A stretch of 64,000 bases of DNA from NCBI GenBank assembly GCA_002633005.1, contig NMRA01000260.1:475649-539648 (forward strand), given 5' to 3'. The position numbers were made by a program, and so were the translations under genes. Below are positions 36,601 through 49,100 of the stretch, one piece after another. The stretch is from Phoronis australis (Eukaryota > Phoronida > Phoronidae). Positions within the stretch are counted from its first letter, which is position 1. The number at the start of each line of letters is the position of its first letter. The notes under the pieces were generated by a model. That model made no database searches and had not been told where the DNA came from. It saw nothing but the letters and a program-made list of their open reading frames with translations.

Positions 36601-39600
36601 TATTGGGGTATTTAATTCTTCTTTGATTTTACAGAACGTACACGCGGGACAACAGCTTTACGGGTTGGGAAGACCGGGCTGGCTGCGACATATTGTGAAA
36701 AAACTTTGATATTGCGAAATCTAGTATAAAGTACTACGGAACCATCTTGTATGTGTAACTTATAAGGCAGAAACTTCAGCTTTATTTTGTGTACATCTGT
36801 CGGCCAATCACAGGTTGCAAGGTGCAACCAACGAACGACCTTACATAGCTGAGTAGATTTTTTTTCATTCCATACATTCACTTAAGGTGGGTTTTCAATG
36901 CGTGCACCAAAATTTGGTAAATGCACAATTCATAGCTCTGAACGTACCCCGTGAATTTTAGTAAAAGGTCCACATTCTCAAAACGTCGAGCCCCCCATTT
37001 TTTAGGCTGGGTGCGTGCATGTTTTCAGACCCAAAATGTGATAATAATCGAGGCGGAACAGAGTATGAAAGTATATGCCAAAATAGTTCATGTAAGTAGG
37101 CTGTTTAGACTTTCTATGATATGTCGATCAGTCAATAACCGTTTTGTTATCCAAAATAATTCTGAGATTTTGTAGAGAATGACTCCCAGATCGACAAAAT
37201 CTACAAAAGAACAATCAATTATATTTTAGAAAAGAAGCCAAAATTCGCTGTCGCACAACGAAAATACTGGAGCCGCCCCTGGAAAGGTACATGTAAATGT
37301 ATATTCATAGCAAAGCAACGGCATCCATGATACGACCAACTTTCGTTTCACAGAAATTTTCAAAATGGGATTTCAAGAATATAATTCGTTTTCGCAACTT
37401 GACTTTTCCATGAAAACAATAAAAGTGGTATTTTTATTTGTCACCCCAAAAACAATTCCAAACGACGGTTTGGAGAACCCTAAACCATAGTACTGTAAAG
37501 TTCCATATGGATGAAACCGTCCATTTCTTGAGATTTCATTTTCCATAGTTCAAGAAATTTATACATTTTTCTAGAGTTCTATTTATCCCCAAATCCGGTG
37601 ACGTACTGGTTGGGTAAATCTGTGGGTTGCGAGCAGGAAGACCTTTATTACAGTCTTAAAGGGTTAAAATGGCTATAAGAGAGAAGCATGCAGTCCCTGG
37701 GAGTGGTCATTGAGTCCAAATATTTACATGTACCGTTTGTGTTTTTGTACATTATAACTACACGATCTGTCCCAAATCACATAATATCAAACAGTACTGT
37801 CTAATTTCAACGATTTTACTATCAATAGTTGCACGATCTTTTGGGTGAAACCTTTAACAACTCGACTAGATAACTCAAGTTTACGGTATTGAGTGGTGCT
37901 GTTGAAACAACTATGGGTAAACTTTAATTAAACCTTGACCTTGATGCACGTATGTAGGAGGGCTTTATGTAAACCGCCGTGATAAAGAATTATAACATAA
38001 GGTTCCACTCCAAAACTTGGGGATAATTAGTTACTCACAAATCTAATCCATGCTTTCACTATGAGCGTTTGGGTATTTTGTCTCTGAAATAAAAAGAGCC
38101 AATTAAATTACAAACAGCAAAACATTTTGAAACTATCACCAAAATTGGACATCCGGCACTGGTAGATCGTGACGGCACTGTCATAATTTACTATATCGGC
38201 GTATGCCGCGCCTGGGTCAGCCGGGTCAGGCAACGTTCCCCATTGCTTACGAGTAACAATTTCGGGCTCACAAATCAATCAGATGACTTAGCCTTTTGAC
38301 CCGCTGTTAGTTAATTAAGTGCAAACATGACTGGCTGCACCAAGTTGACTTTGTACAGTAGGTCCCGTGGAGACAACCGGTTAATTGGTTTAAAAGATGG
38401 AGGTCGTACTCAAGAACAAACCAGATAACTTTGCGGGTTGACCTGGTGGAACCTACGACTAAAGTCAATCAAGTATACCCAATGTTGTGGTACCGTAGTC
38501 GTAAAATTTAATAGTCATATGTATGACCATAACATTATTCTCACTGGCAAATTAATCATTTTAAAATACGTCAATCCAAAAATAATAACTTCGTCTTTGG
38601 TTTTGATGGCATTCAAAATAGCTGGGCAACATAGAGAACAACCAATTTACTGCCAGAAACGAACGTCTTGTATGTGAACGACGGCTACAAACTTTGCATC
38701 ATAGGGAGACACGTGTAAAAAACTGCAGTCGTTAATACGCGACACATAGCGCAGAAAGTTGCAAAAGCTGCCCCTAAGTTTAATCGAGACATGCTTTCTT
38801 CTCTTCTATAGAAACAGGATGTGACACGGAAACTACTATGCTAACGGTTTTGAAAGAGGAACCAGCGTCCACTCTAGTGTCAGCTGCGTGACGCTAACTA
38901 TGGTTGGTGTTTCGATGCCAGTACAAACGGTCGCGTCGGATCCGCAAGAAACCTAAATGCTCTGTCAAAACACTACTGACATATTAAACAAATTTGTTTA
39001 CTTTATTGCACAACACAATTCAATGTTTTAGTACAGGCTAGTTAGAGAAAGGTCTAGAGTTCAAGGCGGATTTGGGGGGCAAGGGGCCATGGCCCCCCTA
39101 AAATTCTTTCAGGTACCATTTGGCAGTACGGGCTGCGCAATGCTGACTAGCACATGCGCGCACCCAGGGGGCTCGGTTGGCGAATGCACAGTGCATAACA
39201 CTTGAACAAACCCCGTTTACCGTTTTTTTAGTAATAAGGTCCACAAACCCAAACATTTGAGACCCTACATCGAGTCCCTCATATTTTGGTCTGGGCTCGG
39301 CGCGCATGTGGTGAAATCTTTGTTATACCTGTGCCCTGACCCCCTAACTCTAAACCCTGGATCGGCTCCTGCTTTATATCAACATTTGCTATAATGCCTA
39401 CCATGCAGTGCATTGACAGTTAATGGGTATACATGTATTTCTTGTACGGTTGCTGAGAAACAAATTTTGTTGGATGTAATAGTCTTTTCCTGAATTTATT
39501 ATCTTTGACCAGAGCTACAAAACTTCTCAAGCAGCAATGTCTTCCTGATAAAGCTAACACCGCCAAATGAAATAACCCTTTTTGAAAAGGATTCCAATCA

Positions 39601-42600
39601 TTAGTTAAATTAGAGGCCGGTTTTCGGCAACCCATGTGAATTTTACAGTTTGCCAGATGCGCCTTTTTCGGAGATCCTCATACATGTACCTCTGGTAAAT
39701 GTGTGGAATGCACAGACCAAAATGCAAAATGTGGCATTTAAAAATCAACATTAATTTAGAACAGCGGCTCTCCTTATAATCAATACTATTTCCTACACTT
39801 AGAATGCTCTGCCACTTAGTGAGTGAGATCTCGCTCCGCCAACAGAGCGTTCGGCTGCCACAGCGAAGGTTCCGGTTATAAATCCAAACTTGGGTTGGTC
39901 GCAAAATTTACTGTTCAGTCATTGTCACTTGTAGTACTTAGCATGTTTACTTTTTCCATTTTTAGAAAAGGGGGCAGTGTTTAAAATCCATTATTATTGA
40001 TTTGGAGTTGCCCAACATTGTGTAGCTCTCCAAGGTTAGAGATATTTTAACATTTATTATTCTTAAAGGTATGGTTTCAGACATGACAGCTTTAAAAGCG
40101 TTTGGCGATTATGATTATTCAACAGTTTAGCAACACAGCAAAGCTTTTAGTCATAGTCATATTATAATATTGAAGTGCTCTAACAATAAAGCTTGGTCAC
40201 GCACTGCATGGCAAATGACGTAATTCATTTCCTCGTGGTACAATACGTAGATTGTGAACTAAGCAATTTCATTGCTCGTTATGAATGCCATTTCAACTCA
40301 GCTGACTCCGTGAAATAAAAACCTTGATCGCAACCAACTTGAAATAAATGGTTGCTTGTTTCATGGTCGTGTTCGATAATCCAGTTACGCTGTACAATAA
40401 ACAGGAGTTTGAAAAGTATAACAAAGCGGGTCTTGAGATTTATTTTAACGTTTTCTACTCCGTCCCTATTCATTTTCATGTCCAGTCTCTGTAGCTTTGA
40501 AAATGAAATCAAGGTCACAAATTCGATTTCGTTTTGCTTTGCCTACATGTACAATTTGGTACAAAATATGAACAGAATATAGAGGTTCCTTCTTACGATA
40601 TCGCTTCACCAACATTTCCAAATCAAAACTGTTAAAGGAGTGCGAGACACAGTTTCAATTAATCGTTCAATTTTCAAAAAATATTTTGACTTTTACGGTT
40701 TTACCTATTATGTTGCTGCAAAAAGTGTGTGGGTCACCAAACTTGTTCTTCTGTTAAAACCGTCTAAACACACGAAGGCACCTCAGGTGAAATTGAAATC
40801 CACATGGGTAACTGAAAGCCACCACTAGTTAAAGACATTTATCAAACTGTATTCATAGAAACTGGCCGTTTTTACATTTTACATAAATCTAGCAAAATAC
40901 ATTATCTTCATCATCTCGGGAAACTTCAAATAGGAAATATATACAGTATAGCGAAAAAAAAAGATTTAATAGAGCCACCTGTCGGGTCTTCAAAGGTGAA
41001 GGTCACCAAATCAGTTTTCTGGTTACAACGCCTAAACACGCGGTGGTAAAAAATGATTGTGTGACCCGATGTCAATTTTTAATTAACAGCTTCAATATTT
41101 CCCGATTTATAAACTTACGCCGCCGTCAGTAATATAAGTCAGTAGTTAACATTTTACTTTAATTTGCCAATACTTCGAATTTCAACGTTTTGGCATTTAC
41201 ACAGAAAGCGTCGCCGTTGAATTGTTTTCTTTAATCTTTATTTTTGGTACCCTAATTTTTGCTAAGGGATAAAAACAATTTGAGTGTCACTGGCTACTTA
41301 AACAGCGTAACATGATAAACTCACCAAGCTTACGTTCACATCCCACTGTATTTTTTTGGATTGTAACAATGTAATTGTCGGCGTGAATCAACAAAAATGC
41401 GAAGTTTGTTTGTTTCATAAATTCAAATTTACCGTTTTATCTCAAATTAAGACACATAACGTCTAGTCCAGTTTTGTTAAGCCTATTCGCATGTTTATAG
41501 TGATTTCATTGTGAAATTTGGCACCGCACTATATTTGCTTGTTCAGTGTGACGTAGTTTTGACGTCTTGCACCAATCAAATGAATTTAAAATCCCAACGT
41601 TAGAAGCGATAATATTAATTATGCCACGTTTGCGAAAAACATTAATCCTAATTTCAGCTCCCCAGGAACAAACTATGGGTGCGACCGTTGTCGGAGCACA
41701 ATGATTAATCTAAACACATAATTTGGCAAATATTTCGTGTTAAATTGCCGCCCCCCTCCCCTGTGGTCACCCAAACTGGACAAAATATTCAAGACCTGCA
41801 ATTTTTTTAAAATGTAATTTGACTGTGCATTTCAATTCCAATTTGTGCATCCAAATCTCGTAATATCAGTGCCATATACGTCACCGTTAATCATCCGAAG
41901 TATTTCAAGCCTCACTAACAAAACCTCAGCACACAATTAACGTTTTTCAAATTACGTAAGTTTTCGTCACGATGATTGCACCTAATATTAGGGAGTATAA
42001 CTTGCACTCTGGACAGTCTTTCTTACGTACCAGTTCCGACATTTCTCGCAGCCCGATATCTAAGGTTACGTTCACAGCATCTTGGAAAGTATCTGTGGGT
42101 CGAGTTGACGTTTCATAGCCTTCCAGAATCTTCTTCGTCAATTCCTTGTCAAGAGTGTTGACACTCAAAGCCACTAAAACGGAGGGTTAAAATATTTTAA
42201 CCAAGGGATTGGTTGTCAGGAAACAACACAAAGTAGACTACATAACTGAACATTTAATGCCGTTCACCACAGATATTTGGGGTTTCAATCAACAGCACGG
42301 ATCAAGTGTAATAAAGGGGCGGCAGGTAAACCTTTCTTAAACTTGGATTACCAATTCGCCGTTCTGATTTTTGGTTTGCGACATTTGTTGAACTTACTCG
42401 CTTGTGTTTCGATTAAAGCCTCGAAAAAATTGTACTACACAGTCCGTGCCCAGACGACAGGTTTTTCTTAACGACCAACGGAATAATTACAAGTATATTA
42501 AATCGTGATCAAAAGTGACAGCCAGTGCCAGGATCTTGGACGGGTACAAAAGTGTTGTCCTCGTGGGGCGCTTCGGCTTTATTGCCAACTGGGTTTCCTG

Positions 42601-45473
42601 GTTTTTATTTGAATTGTGATTTCTTATTCACATTTTTGCGTTATAGAATTGCAACCAAAATTCGTTTTAATTCAACCGACAGCACAGGGTTTGCAAAACG
42701 TGCCCGTTTATGGGCAGGGGGTTTCCGGAATTCCCCTTTGCATAGAGAGGGTGGGGTCAGTTGTTAGACTTAACGTTATTATTTCAGGATTTTCCAATTG
42801 ATAGGTCATGAATTAAAAAAGGATATCAGGGCCAGATCCAGGATTTTGATTTGGTCGGCAAGGCAGAGTATTAGCCAGAATTTTGTCCGTCAGACATCCG
42901 CACCCCTGAACTGTCGAATGGAATCTGGGAAATTTTTAGGGGACCCCCTAACCCCCCTAAATCCGCTTCTGGATATTACCCAGTGCAATTGCTTAGTGAA
43001 TTAAGTGTGGAGAATCATACAATCGTGTATTTGAGCACAGAGATAGGAGCATAATTACTAAAAACTTGTGCAAATTTTCTAAACTGGCATAAGAACTTCT
43101 CTTTCCTGATACGGTCGTTGTAGTAACGCGAACTTAGTACGCAAATATGGACAAATTCAGAGGGTGATATTAGTTTATTTGCAAGGAAGGAGAGCCTGAA
43201 GCCAAAGGCCTAAGGTAACCCTGCTCGCCCGAGGTCTATATGATCTGATATGACATAAGAATCGGTTCCTATGCGATTTATTATATTACCTCTGTCGTTC
43301 CTTTCCTCTAATTTCTATCTTTTGTTCTTACCTGCGCTGATGTATAGACATCGTCTGCTCGTCGATTGTCAGATTTAACGATTTCTACGGTTTTGATTGG
43401 CTAGATCGCAATTAGCGACATCTGACGTCAGTGTGTCTTGAATGAAAAATAATATTACCTGGTCAGGATTGGTTAATGTTACTGTTTATCGGAAGTCGTT
43501 GTACTGCGTTTTAGCCAATCAGTAGAGAAACGATCGATCTGCTGTGGCCAGTGGCTAAAGCCGTGTGAAATGTCAAACTCTACATGTACAAGCAGCCCAC
43601 AAGTTAAGGGCGGAGCCATAAACAGTGATAATGCAACACAGACTTCCAGCCATCTGAACTACTCTTGTTTGGCAATGACCGTGTTGAACTGCATGTTGTT
43701 TAGTATGTCTAATGGTATAGCCGGTGTAAAATACTAAGTGATACGTAGGCACTGAGTTTTGGCGTACAACCATACTACATGTATGTGATTGCAATATCTG
43801 GCGCCCCACTGGCTGCGCATATGGAAATTGCCTGGAACAGCAATGTAAACAGAGATTGTTTTTAAACGAATTAATGGCTAAATATACATTCCCATTAATA
43901 TGAGCGCGTGTCCGAAATAAATTTTGTTATTCTTGATGTACAAGAAAGAAGAATCGCATTCTACGCACGTTGACATAATTAAAGGGTGCACAGGGCTTTA
44001 AATTAAGTTTATCGATGTCATGAAGACGATAACGAGGACGTTTTAAACTGAAGGCACAATTTTTGTGAAAGCTTTCATTTCTTCCAGTCCTGTTTACAAA
44101 CTTGTAAAATTTCCTATTTCTTTCTACAAAGATACATTTCTCCCACCGAAAATTGTTCTCGTCAGGTATAAAGCAATGAGGCAAGCGGGTATCCGTAAGC
44201 AGGTGCTTGGTACTTCTCAGCGTACATGAGAATGTATTTTGTTTACTGATTACAGGTATAACCCTTTCAGTATTGAATGCTATATATTAGATTATCAATG
44301 TTAATATTTTGGTGTAGAAGATACATGTACAAGGCCATATCAGTTACAGTTAGTTCCTGCATTGATATATTCACACTGTCTGTAGGAACGGTTTATTTCT
44401 GGATTTTGCTGTAATATCGTTTAAGTTCATTCAATTTTGATTTTACATTTTATTTATTTTCTTAATGAACTTGTTGTTCAAAGACATTGAAAATATAACA
44501 TGTCATATACAAACTGAGGCGACCATCAGATTTGCAATGACATCGTATTCCTTCATATTATAAGCAGTCTGTACAAATAACATTTATTTTTCACCTCTCT
44601 GTTTATGCCGACTAAATATTTTCAACAAAAGACAACTCTTACAATGGTTCAGCAATTGGCACGTGGCGGCTAAAAGGCCGAAAAGGAGTGAAAAACACGC
44701 AAGCATTGGACATTAGTTGAGTCCCTATTTGGAACTGGGTCTCAGGACTGTTTGTTTAGTAGCGAGGAAGTGCGGATTTGTTGACAGAATATGGTTACAG
44801 ACAATAACCTACACCTCAGATAAATTATATTAAAAACATTGTCCAATCTGTTTTAAACAACAGTATACGCCAACTGTAATGCGACAAAATACCATTTTGC
44901 CGTCATGGCGTGTAATGACCCGTCATGACATTTACCACCACCACTACCACCACAACCAGGCGTGCGTTCAGTAGACGCTAGGACCTACGCTAGGACTTAG
45001 CTAAAATCTAGTCAAAGACACGTGTTCTCATTTAAGATACACGGCAATATCTCACGTAATCTCGCGAAGTCTTGCTTTTTAGCGAGGTCCTAGAGTTAGT
45101 GAACGGGAGGCTGTACTGCTATTTTTCATTATTCTACATGTAGCTGGAGTGAACATGAATTTCAATGGCGCTCAGCCGTCATGGCAGGAAATACCGGATC
45201 ATCTTGTCCGAATACAGTATATTTGGCGTGTAATTTACACCAAATAAAACGAAAATTGAAACGAGTACCCAAATTCTCTTTAATTTCGTGATATTCTCTA
45301 ATTTCATAAATTGCCTACATCGGTCTTGTATTGTTTGGGAAAAGGGAATAATATTTTAAGAAGTAAGCAATGTTGTAAGCTTAAAAGTACCAGTTAATAG
45401 GTGCATTTGGTCTTAGAGACTTACCTGTAACTAAAAGACAACATAGCCACAACGATAGGGTTATTCGAGACAT
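27327..45473 (-). CDS. Nicotinic-type acetylcholine receptor subunit, atypical (nine exons, complete)
   Basis: Joining nine exons gives a 474-codon frame including the stop, with all phases consistent. The product is a pentameric Cys-loop ligand-gated ion channel subunit of the plasma membrane. Domains in order are: signal peptide; extracellular ligand-binding domain with loop A WLPDIVLYN; Cys-loop CPLDVTYFPFDKQVC (13 residues between cysteines); loop B GSWVFS; TM1 to TM3; a cytoplasmic loop of about 130 residues; and TM4 just before the C-terminus. The GEK filter sequence before TM2 and Asp at 20' indicate a cation channel. Oddities: loop C reads GYNHTDEKFPD with no vicinal cysteines, loop D lacks its usual Trp, and pore position 9' is Val. 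It is therefore a non-alpha or highly divergent subunit. Its head-to-head paralogue starts at 48778/53186. Confidence 0.92.
28622..28830 (-). CDS. nAChR minus gene, exon 8 (TM3 and start of cytoplasmic loop)
   Basis: Acceptor CTTTACAG and donor CCAG|GTAAGG. It starts EFFAVIVTMLSVTTLLSAFV (TM3) and continues HVHFRGGRGKPLPKWVEVLI, corresponding to the conserved amphipathic MX segment after TM3. 209 bp, phase 1 entry to phase 0 exit. Confidence 0.93.
31486..31654 (-). CDS. nAChR minus gene, exon 7 (TM1-TM2)
   Basis: Acceptor CCTCTGTAG and donor GG|GTAATT. It encodes TM1 from VLPSCLIAAIGMLAYIL (conserved Pro present) and TM2 GEKIGLCVTMLVALSFIMLL, then ADKMPPTSRSIPLL. Counting from the intermediate-ring Glu (-1'), residue 2' is Gly, 9' is Val and 20' is Asp. 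Confidence 0.95.
32150..32330. repeat. Degenerate 50-60 bp tandem repeat, three to four units
   Basis: Units share 'ATATAAGGGGNCNCGC-TTTTGACC' followed by a hinge of about 25 bases. Later units drift toward ATATAAATATGTGAATACCC and ATATACATGTAGATATCC. It lies in an intron of the minus receptor gene. Confidence 0.5.
33010..33146 (-). CDS. nAChR minus gene, exon 6 (loop C region to TM1 entry)
   Basis: Acceptor TTTTTTTCCAG and donor TTG|GTGAGT. It encodes NNEWILEKFPVERNVVGY, then NHTDEKFPDLTFSLYLKRRS. The position of the usual YxCC pair is occupied by His-Thr. The downstream PDLTFSLYLKRR matches the family's pre-TM1 strand. Confidence 0.93.
34564..34657 (-). CDS. nAChR minus gene, exon 5 (second Cys of Cys-loop, loop B)
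   Basis: Acceptor TGTTAATAG and donor AAAG|GTAAGC. It encodes VCHMKFGSWVFSLAQLDIHP, with the second cysteine of the Cys-loop and the loop B Trp in GSW. 94 bp, phase 0 to 1. Confidence 0.95.
34847..34988 (-). CDS. nAChR minus gene, exon 4 (loop E, Cys-loop)
   Basis: Acceptor CCCTATAG and donor ACAG|GTAATT. It encodes SLIVVMHDGRVYWRFP, then TTLTSFCPLDVTYFPFDKQ. 142 bp, the same length as exon 4 of the plus-strand paralogue. Confidence 0.96.
36303..36457 (-). CDS. nAChR minus gene, exon 3 (loops D and A)
   Basis: Donor AACAG|GTTCG. The acceptor proposed is TTATTTTCGAG above 36457, which keeps phase 0 and yields the family's usual spacing between exon 2 and the SW pair. An alternative acceptor, TTCTTCCAG above 36412, would need an extra microexon. 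It encodes SWYDASLKWNVSDYQGVTRT and WLPDIVLYN. Confidence 0.8.
39063..39370. mobile_element. MITE copy, about 308 bp
   Basis: The left end AAGGCGGATTTGGGGGGC and the right end CTGGATCGGCTCCTG are degenerate inverted termini. The interior shares CATTTGGCAGTACGG, GCTGACTAGCACATGCGCGC and GTCCACAAACCCAAA with the copies at 13550 and 60394. Confidence 0.75.
40855..40985. repeat. Dispersed repeat shared with 58395-58520
   Basis: Similar words in the same order and orientation: ACATAAATCTAGCAAA, CTCGGGAAACTTCAAATA, ATATATACAGTATAG, AAAAAAGATTTAATAGAGCC. The two receptor genes are inverted relative to each other, so equal orientation argues for a dispersed element and not paralogous intron homology. 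Confidence 0.5.
42031..42173 (-). CDS. nAChR minus gene, exon 2 (N-terminal helix)
   Basis: Acceptor CCGTTTTAG above 42173 and donor GAACTG|GTACGTAAG. It encodes LDKELTKKILEGYETSTRP, the conserved N-terminal helix and RP motif, then VNVTLDIGLREMSEL. 143 bp, phase 1 to 0, fitting exon 1. Confidence 0.93.
42826..42973. repeat. MITE-like fragment
   Basis: The left end AGGGCCAGATCCAGGATTTT and the right end CCCCTAAATCCGCTTCTGG form degenerate inverted termini of the same style as the other MITEs. Confidence 0.45.
42974..44675. other. Intron 1 of the minus receptor gene; nothing else recognised
   Basis: Only short frames with no domain signature. Confidence 0.5.
45425..45473 (-). CDS. nAChR minus gene, exon 1 (signal peptide), copy 1
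   Basis: ATG at 45471-45473 encodes MSRITLSLWLCCLLVT plus one base, ending ACAG|GTAAGT. Phase 1 joins exon 2 in frame. It is a hydrophobic signal peptide. The second copy is at 49851-49899. Confidence 0.88.
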
Positions 45474-46708
45474 GTTCCTTTCGTCCGTTGATATCTGTGA
45501 TTCTGTTGCTCAGAGTTGACCTGGGATTTGCCGCTTGTAAAATAACCAAAGCCTTCTACGACATCATTAAATTTATATAAGACTCGCTTAAAGAATTGTG
45601 TAATAAATATGGGCTGCCGTTTTAAGCACATTAATCCTAGTTTTAATGCCGCCAAATCATTTGGCGTCATTGAATCTTGCCATCAATTTCCTAAAATTAA
45701 GCCAATTTTATATAAACTGAAGAGAGAGATAAAATTTTTCTGTTGGACATGTCAGTCGGCTAGAACAGCTTGTGCACAACAATTTCGAATACAAAAATGA
45801 TTTTCGGTTATCTGCCCTACCTGCCTCTCGACTTATTTGTCGCACTTTTTATGAACAACTTCATAAACATAATGTAAGTGTATAAAGGGAACCTTATTCG
45901 GGCGTTTCGTCATTCCTATTGCCGTGTCAATTCAATTGTCCGTAGATAAAATGTCCTTCTCATAAATTCTATGGTGAACGAAGATGTCATTTAGAACACG
46001 GGACACCTTGATTACTGAAGTTTTGAGACGATATCATTGTCGGGACCTGAATTATTTTGAGGAGACGACTGGGTTGAAACAATATGTACATTCAACGGTA
46101 GAAAGAATTGGTGAATGATTCTTAAGGTTGAGTGAAAAGACGTGGGCCACCATGAATTCAAGGGAAACTTTCAAAGAAATGGTATAAACGGCCATCCATA
46201 ATTGACAATCAGGAACAAATGGTTACCCCATGTTAACCTTGCCTGGTGAAATTAAAGTCTTTTATAAACTAACTGTTACGGTCAATGTTCGTAACTAATA
46301 TTATGAATGGGAACTTGGTTTTATTTCACCTAATAGACCTCTGGCCCACACTACAAAAGTGTAATAAATTACGATCAATAAAGTAGCGTTTAGTACAATA
46401 AGCTGACAACAGGATGTTGAGGGTTTAGAAATATTAAGTAGAGCGACGGAAAGCCATCGTGTTATATCCAGGGCAAAATGGACTGAGAAGGTTGCACGAT
46501 CAAAGAAAGATTTATGCAGCATAGATTCTAGTTATTTTCCAACCGCAAAGTTTTACGTATACATGTACAAAAGGCTTTGGAAGTGGTTTCAGATCAAGAA
46601 AAAGTACAAGACGTGACCTCGAAATTTTAGGAAAAACTTTATAAGCCTTTGACAGTTAGATTTGGAATTTCAATAAAGTTTTGTTCCATTTTATTCCAAA
46701 GACTCAAT

Positions 46709-46770
46709 TAAGAGTTGGCTAAAACTGTTAAGTGTTGGTTAAGACTCTTAAGTGTTGGTTAAGACTATTA
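46709..46770. repeat. About 21-bp minisatellite, three units
   Basis: Units like TTAAGTGTTGGTTAAGACT repeat three times with slight variation. The second copy is at about 51150-51212. Confidence 0.6.
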
Positions 46771-46786
46771 AGGCCAAGCAAAAGCA

Positions 46787-46870
46787 AACCAATGACATTT
46801 AAATACATGTAGGCATTTGTGAGTTTATATATACTCACCAATGCATACACGTATTTAAATGTCACTGGTT
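46787..46870. repeat. Imperfect hairpin of about 84 bp
   Basis: Left arm AACCAATGACATTTAAATAC, right arm GTATTTAAATGTCACTGGTT, with complementary inner segments around TGAGTTTATATATACTCA. It is present again at about 51228-51311 in the other block copy. Confidence 0.65.
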
Positions 46871-48179
46871 GGCAATACTTTTTAGATGGTTCTCAGCGTC
46901 CAAGTTTTTTTCGACGCGTGCGAGCTACTTAGAAAGTTCTGACTGAATACGCTGCGGCATCTGGGTCTCGGGTCTAATCATTTTACTGGAAGCCGATATT
47001 TTGAAGTGATATAAGTGTTTTTATCTCTTAATTCTATTTTGTTATGGCTACCATCAAAAGTTACGTTGGAAACATACAGCAGTAGTGAATTTTGTAATTG
47101 TTTCAAGTCACTGTTTCAAGCCTGTGTAATCGTGCAACTTATCAACAACTGGACCAATTAGTTATCCAATGAGATAACGTCAAATAAGTGTAAGCAGTGT
47201 TTATAAACTACTTTGCATGACATCGTTTTCCCATTCAGTGACTTAACCGGACGTAGGAGGTTCTGAGCGTGTGATAACATCTAGCTTCAGTCTTTGTTAA
47301 CTGCCAAGCACACACTTTTGTCTGTTAGGACAACAAGTAGGCCACTTCTTTACCAGGCGTATTCAGACCACGTGTGAACACAATCATAATGACGGAGTGG
47401 ATTGGTGTATTCGGAAAGAATAGATTGTCGTAACTTCGGTTGCAGTTGGGCGATTTTGGCGATTCAAAAGTTATAAACATGATCAAAATTTGACGAAGAT
47501 TTCAGAAATGCTATTGGTTTATGTTCAGATATGTTATAATTTAAATTTCATTTTTAACAGCACAGCCCAGTCAGGGTAGATACGATATTAGTGGAGATTA
47601 GACTAAACAATTATCGAACAAAATAGAGCTGGCCCTTCAACCATGAATGTCAGAATTGAGTTAATCAGTCTTGTAAATAATGGCTACAGGGGTAAACTTC
47701 TCAACTTGTTGTTGGGCTATATAGTCGAACAAGTTGGGAGCAACGGGAAAACGTCGTGATGCAAATTTGGAGTCTTGTTTTGGTTGGATAAGATTGATCC
47801 TTAGTTAGGTCTTTGCTGTATTTTTCACTTATTTTGCTGATAAATTTTGATCATTTTCAGATTGATGACGAAGTACATGTAGGTTATGGGAAACTGAAGG
47901 TGAAAGGGAACAGTAGGTATGTGTGCTAGATTGTTGTACCAGAACTGAGTCTTGTAAGAACACATTTGCGTGCAGCATGTCATTCGGATTTACACAGTTG
48001 TTCAGTGCTTTTGGGGAAACATTCTGTTATGAAGTGTATGACTCAATACATGTTCAGTAAAACCTTTTAATAAAAATACAAGCAAGTTGATTTGGCGTAA
48101 ATTTTAAACTGAAATAATTATATATTTTTATATAGTTTTAAGACAAGTCTATCAGTCATCGTTTTACAAAAAGAAAAGA

Positions 48180-48204
48180 GCCGCGACTATTCGGAGATCG
48201 CGGC
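48180..48204. promoter_or_regulatory. GC-rich hairpin in the shared promoter region
   Basis: GCCGCGA and TCGCGGC flank an 11-base loop, in otherwise AT-rich DNA about 575 bp upstream of the plus-gene ATG. It is conserved in the second copy except for one loop base. Its function is unknown. Confidence 0.3.
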
Positions 48205-48777
48205 CCGCCAACCCGCGATGTGTTTTCTTTTAAGCGAGAGGCATATCTCGGATTATAGTAAAATTGAATCATGGACGGCAAAAATTTAGATTTAAAATAA
48301 CATTTCCAAAACTGATTCAAAATTCCATGTTAAAGATTCTAATTTCAAAACCAAAATTCAAAATCGAAGCATGGATAGGGTTCAAAATAACAAATATAGA
48401 AAATAAATACCAATTTCAAACTTCTATGAAAATTATGTAATCCCTGAAATAGATTTCCTGTGCCCTTGTATTTCACGCGTTACTTCTAAGGACCAGGTAG
48501 GAATTGCGCATGTTACGTCATTAAATCAACAGCTTGGTGTTTTCTGGGCTGCCCAAATGCAATTGTTGGTGGGAGTCTCGAGCAGTGTTAATATGCTTAG
48601 AAGTAATTCGCTAATTTACTATCCCGTTGGACAAACACGCGAGTGCCATGGGTGTTATGTAATCCGTTTAATCCCCGTGTTCGCAGGCAGTCGATACAAC
48701 AGTAAGAATATAGGTCACGGAAGCCGGACCGTTATTATTTGCGAGGGAACTTACGTTTCGGCGGGCGTGAATCGAAC

Positions 48778-48826
48778 ATGTCTCGAATAATCCTGTCGCT
48801 AGGGCTCTGTTATCTCTTCATTGCAG
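48778..48826 (+). CDS. nAChR plus gene, exon 1 (signal peptide), copy 1
   Basis: ATG at 48778 encodes MSRIILSLGLCYLFIA plus one base, ending TTGCAG|GTATGT. It is clearly paralogous to the minus-gene signal peptide. Phase 1 fits exon 2 at 55926. Confidence 0.8.
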
Positions 48827-49100
48827 GTATGTTTTATATTGCACAAGCACCTCTCAGAAACAAGTGGATGGTTCTAGTAATGTACATTTACCCCCTTTTA
48901 TTGGTTTGAGCACTCATTTGCATTACCGTTAACATTAAATGTTAAATGTACAGGCCGTAGCAAATCAATCAAAAAAAATAATTTTCAGTACCCGATCTTT
49001 TCGTTTTCAGTAAAGATAAGGTGTTGTTTGTCACGACGATGTATATTACACGATTAATAGTGAGGGGAGTTCGGCAGTTTTAATTCATCGCTAATTTTTT

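Larger units (their letters stand above)
36458..42030 (-). other. Intron 2 of the minus receptor gene
   Basis: No exon of the gene was recognised here. It contains a MITE fragment near 36893-37285, a MITE at 39063-39370 and a dispersed repeat at 40855-40985. Confidence 0.6.
44676..49100. repeat. 4.4-kb duplicated block, copy 1 (contains both divergent first exons)
   Basis: Collinear with 49102-53509, with scattered single-base differences and a few indels (for example 34 bp near 47415 present here only). It ends with CTAATTTTTT immediately before the N at 49101. The left boundary GGCCGAAAAGGAGTG equals the first bases after the N. See the findings for the assembly interpretation. Confidence 0.95.

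Noticed and set aside
39800-39890. tRNA-like stretch with GGTTCCGGTTATAAATCC
   Set aside because: No acceptor stem or anticodon arm could be paired, and the T-loop consensus is absent.
45609-45800. ATG-started 63-codon frame just upstream of the minus first exon, repeated as a 91-codon frame at 50035-50310
   Set aside because: The two block copies differ by indels that change the frame and length, so there is no sign of coding constraint; it lies in the shared promoter region.
48557-48790. 77-codon frame overlapping the plus-gene first exon (also 52965-53198)
   Set aside because: It reads through the start of exon 1 in another frame and has no domain; the signal-peptide frame with its donor explains the region better.
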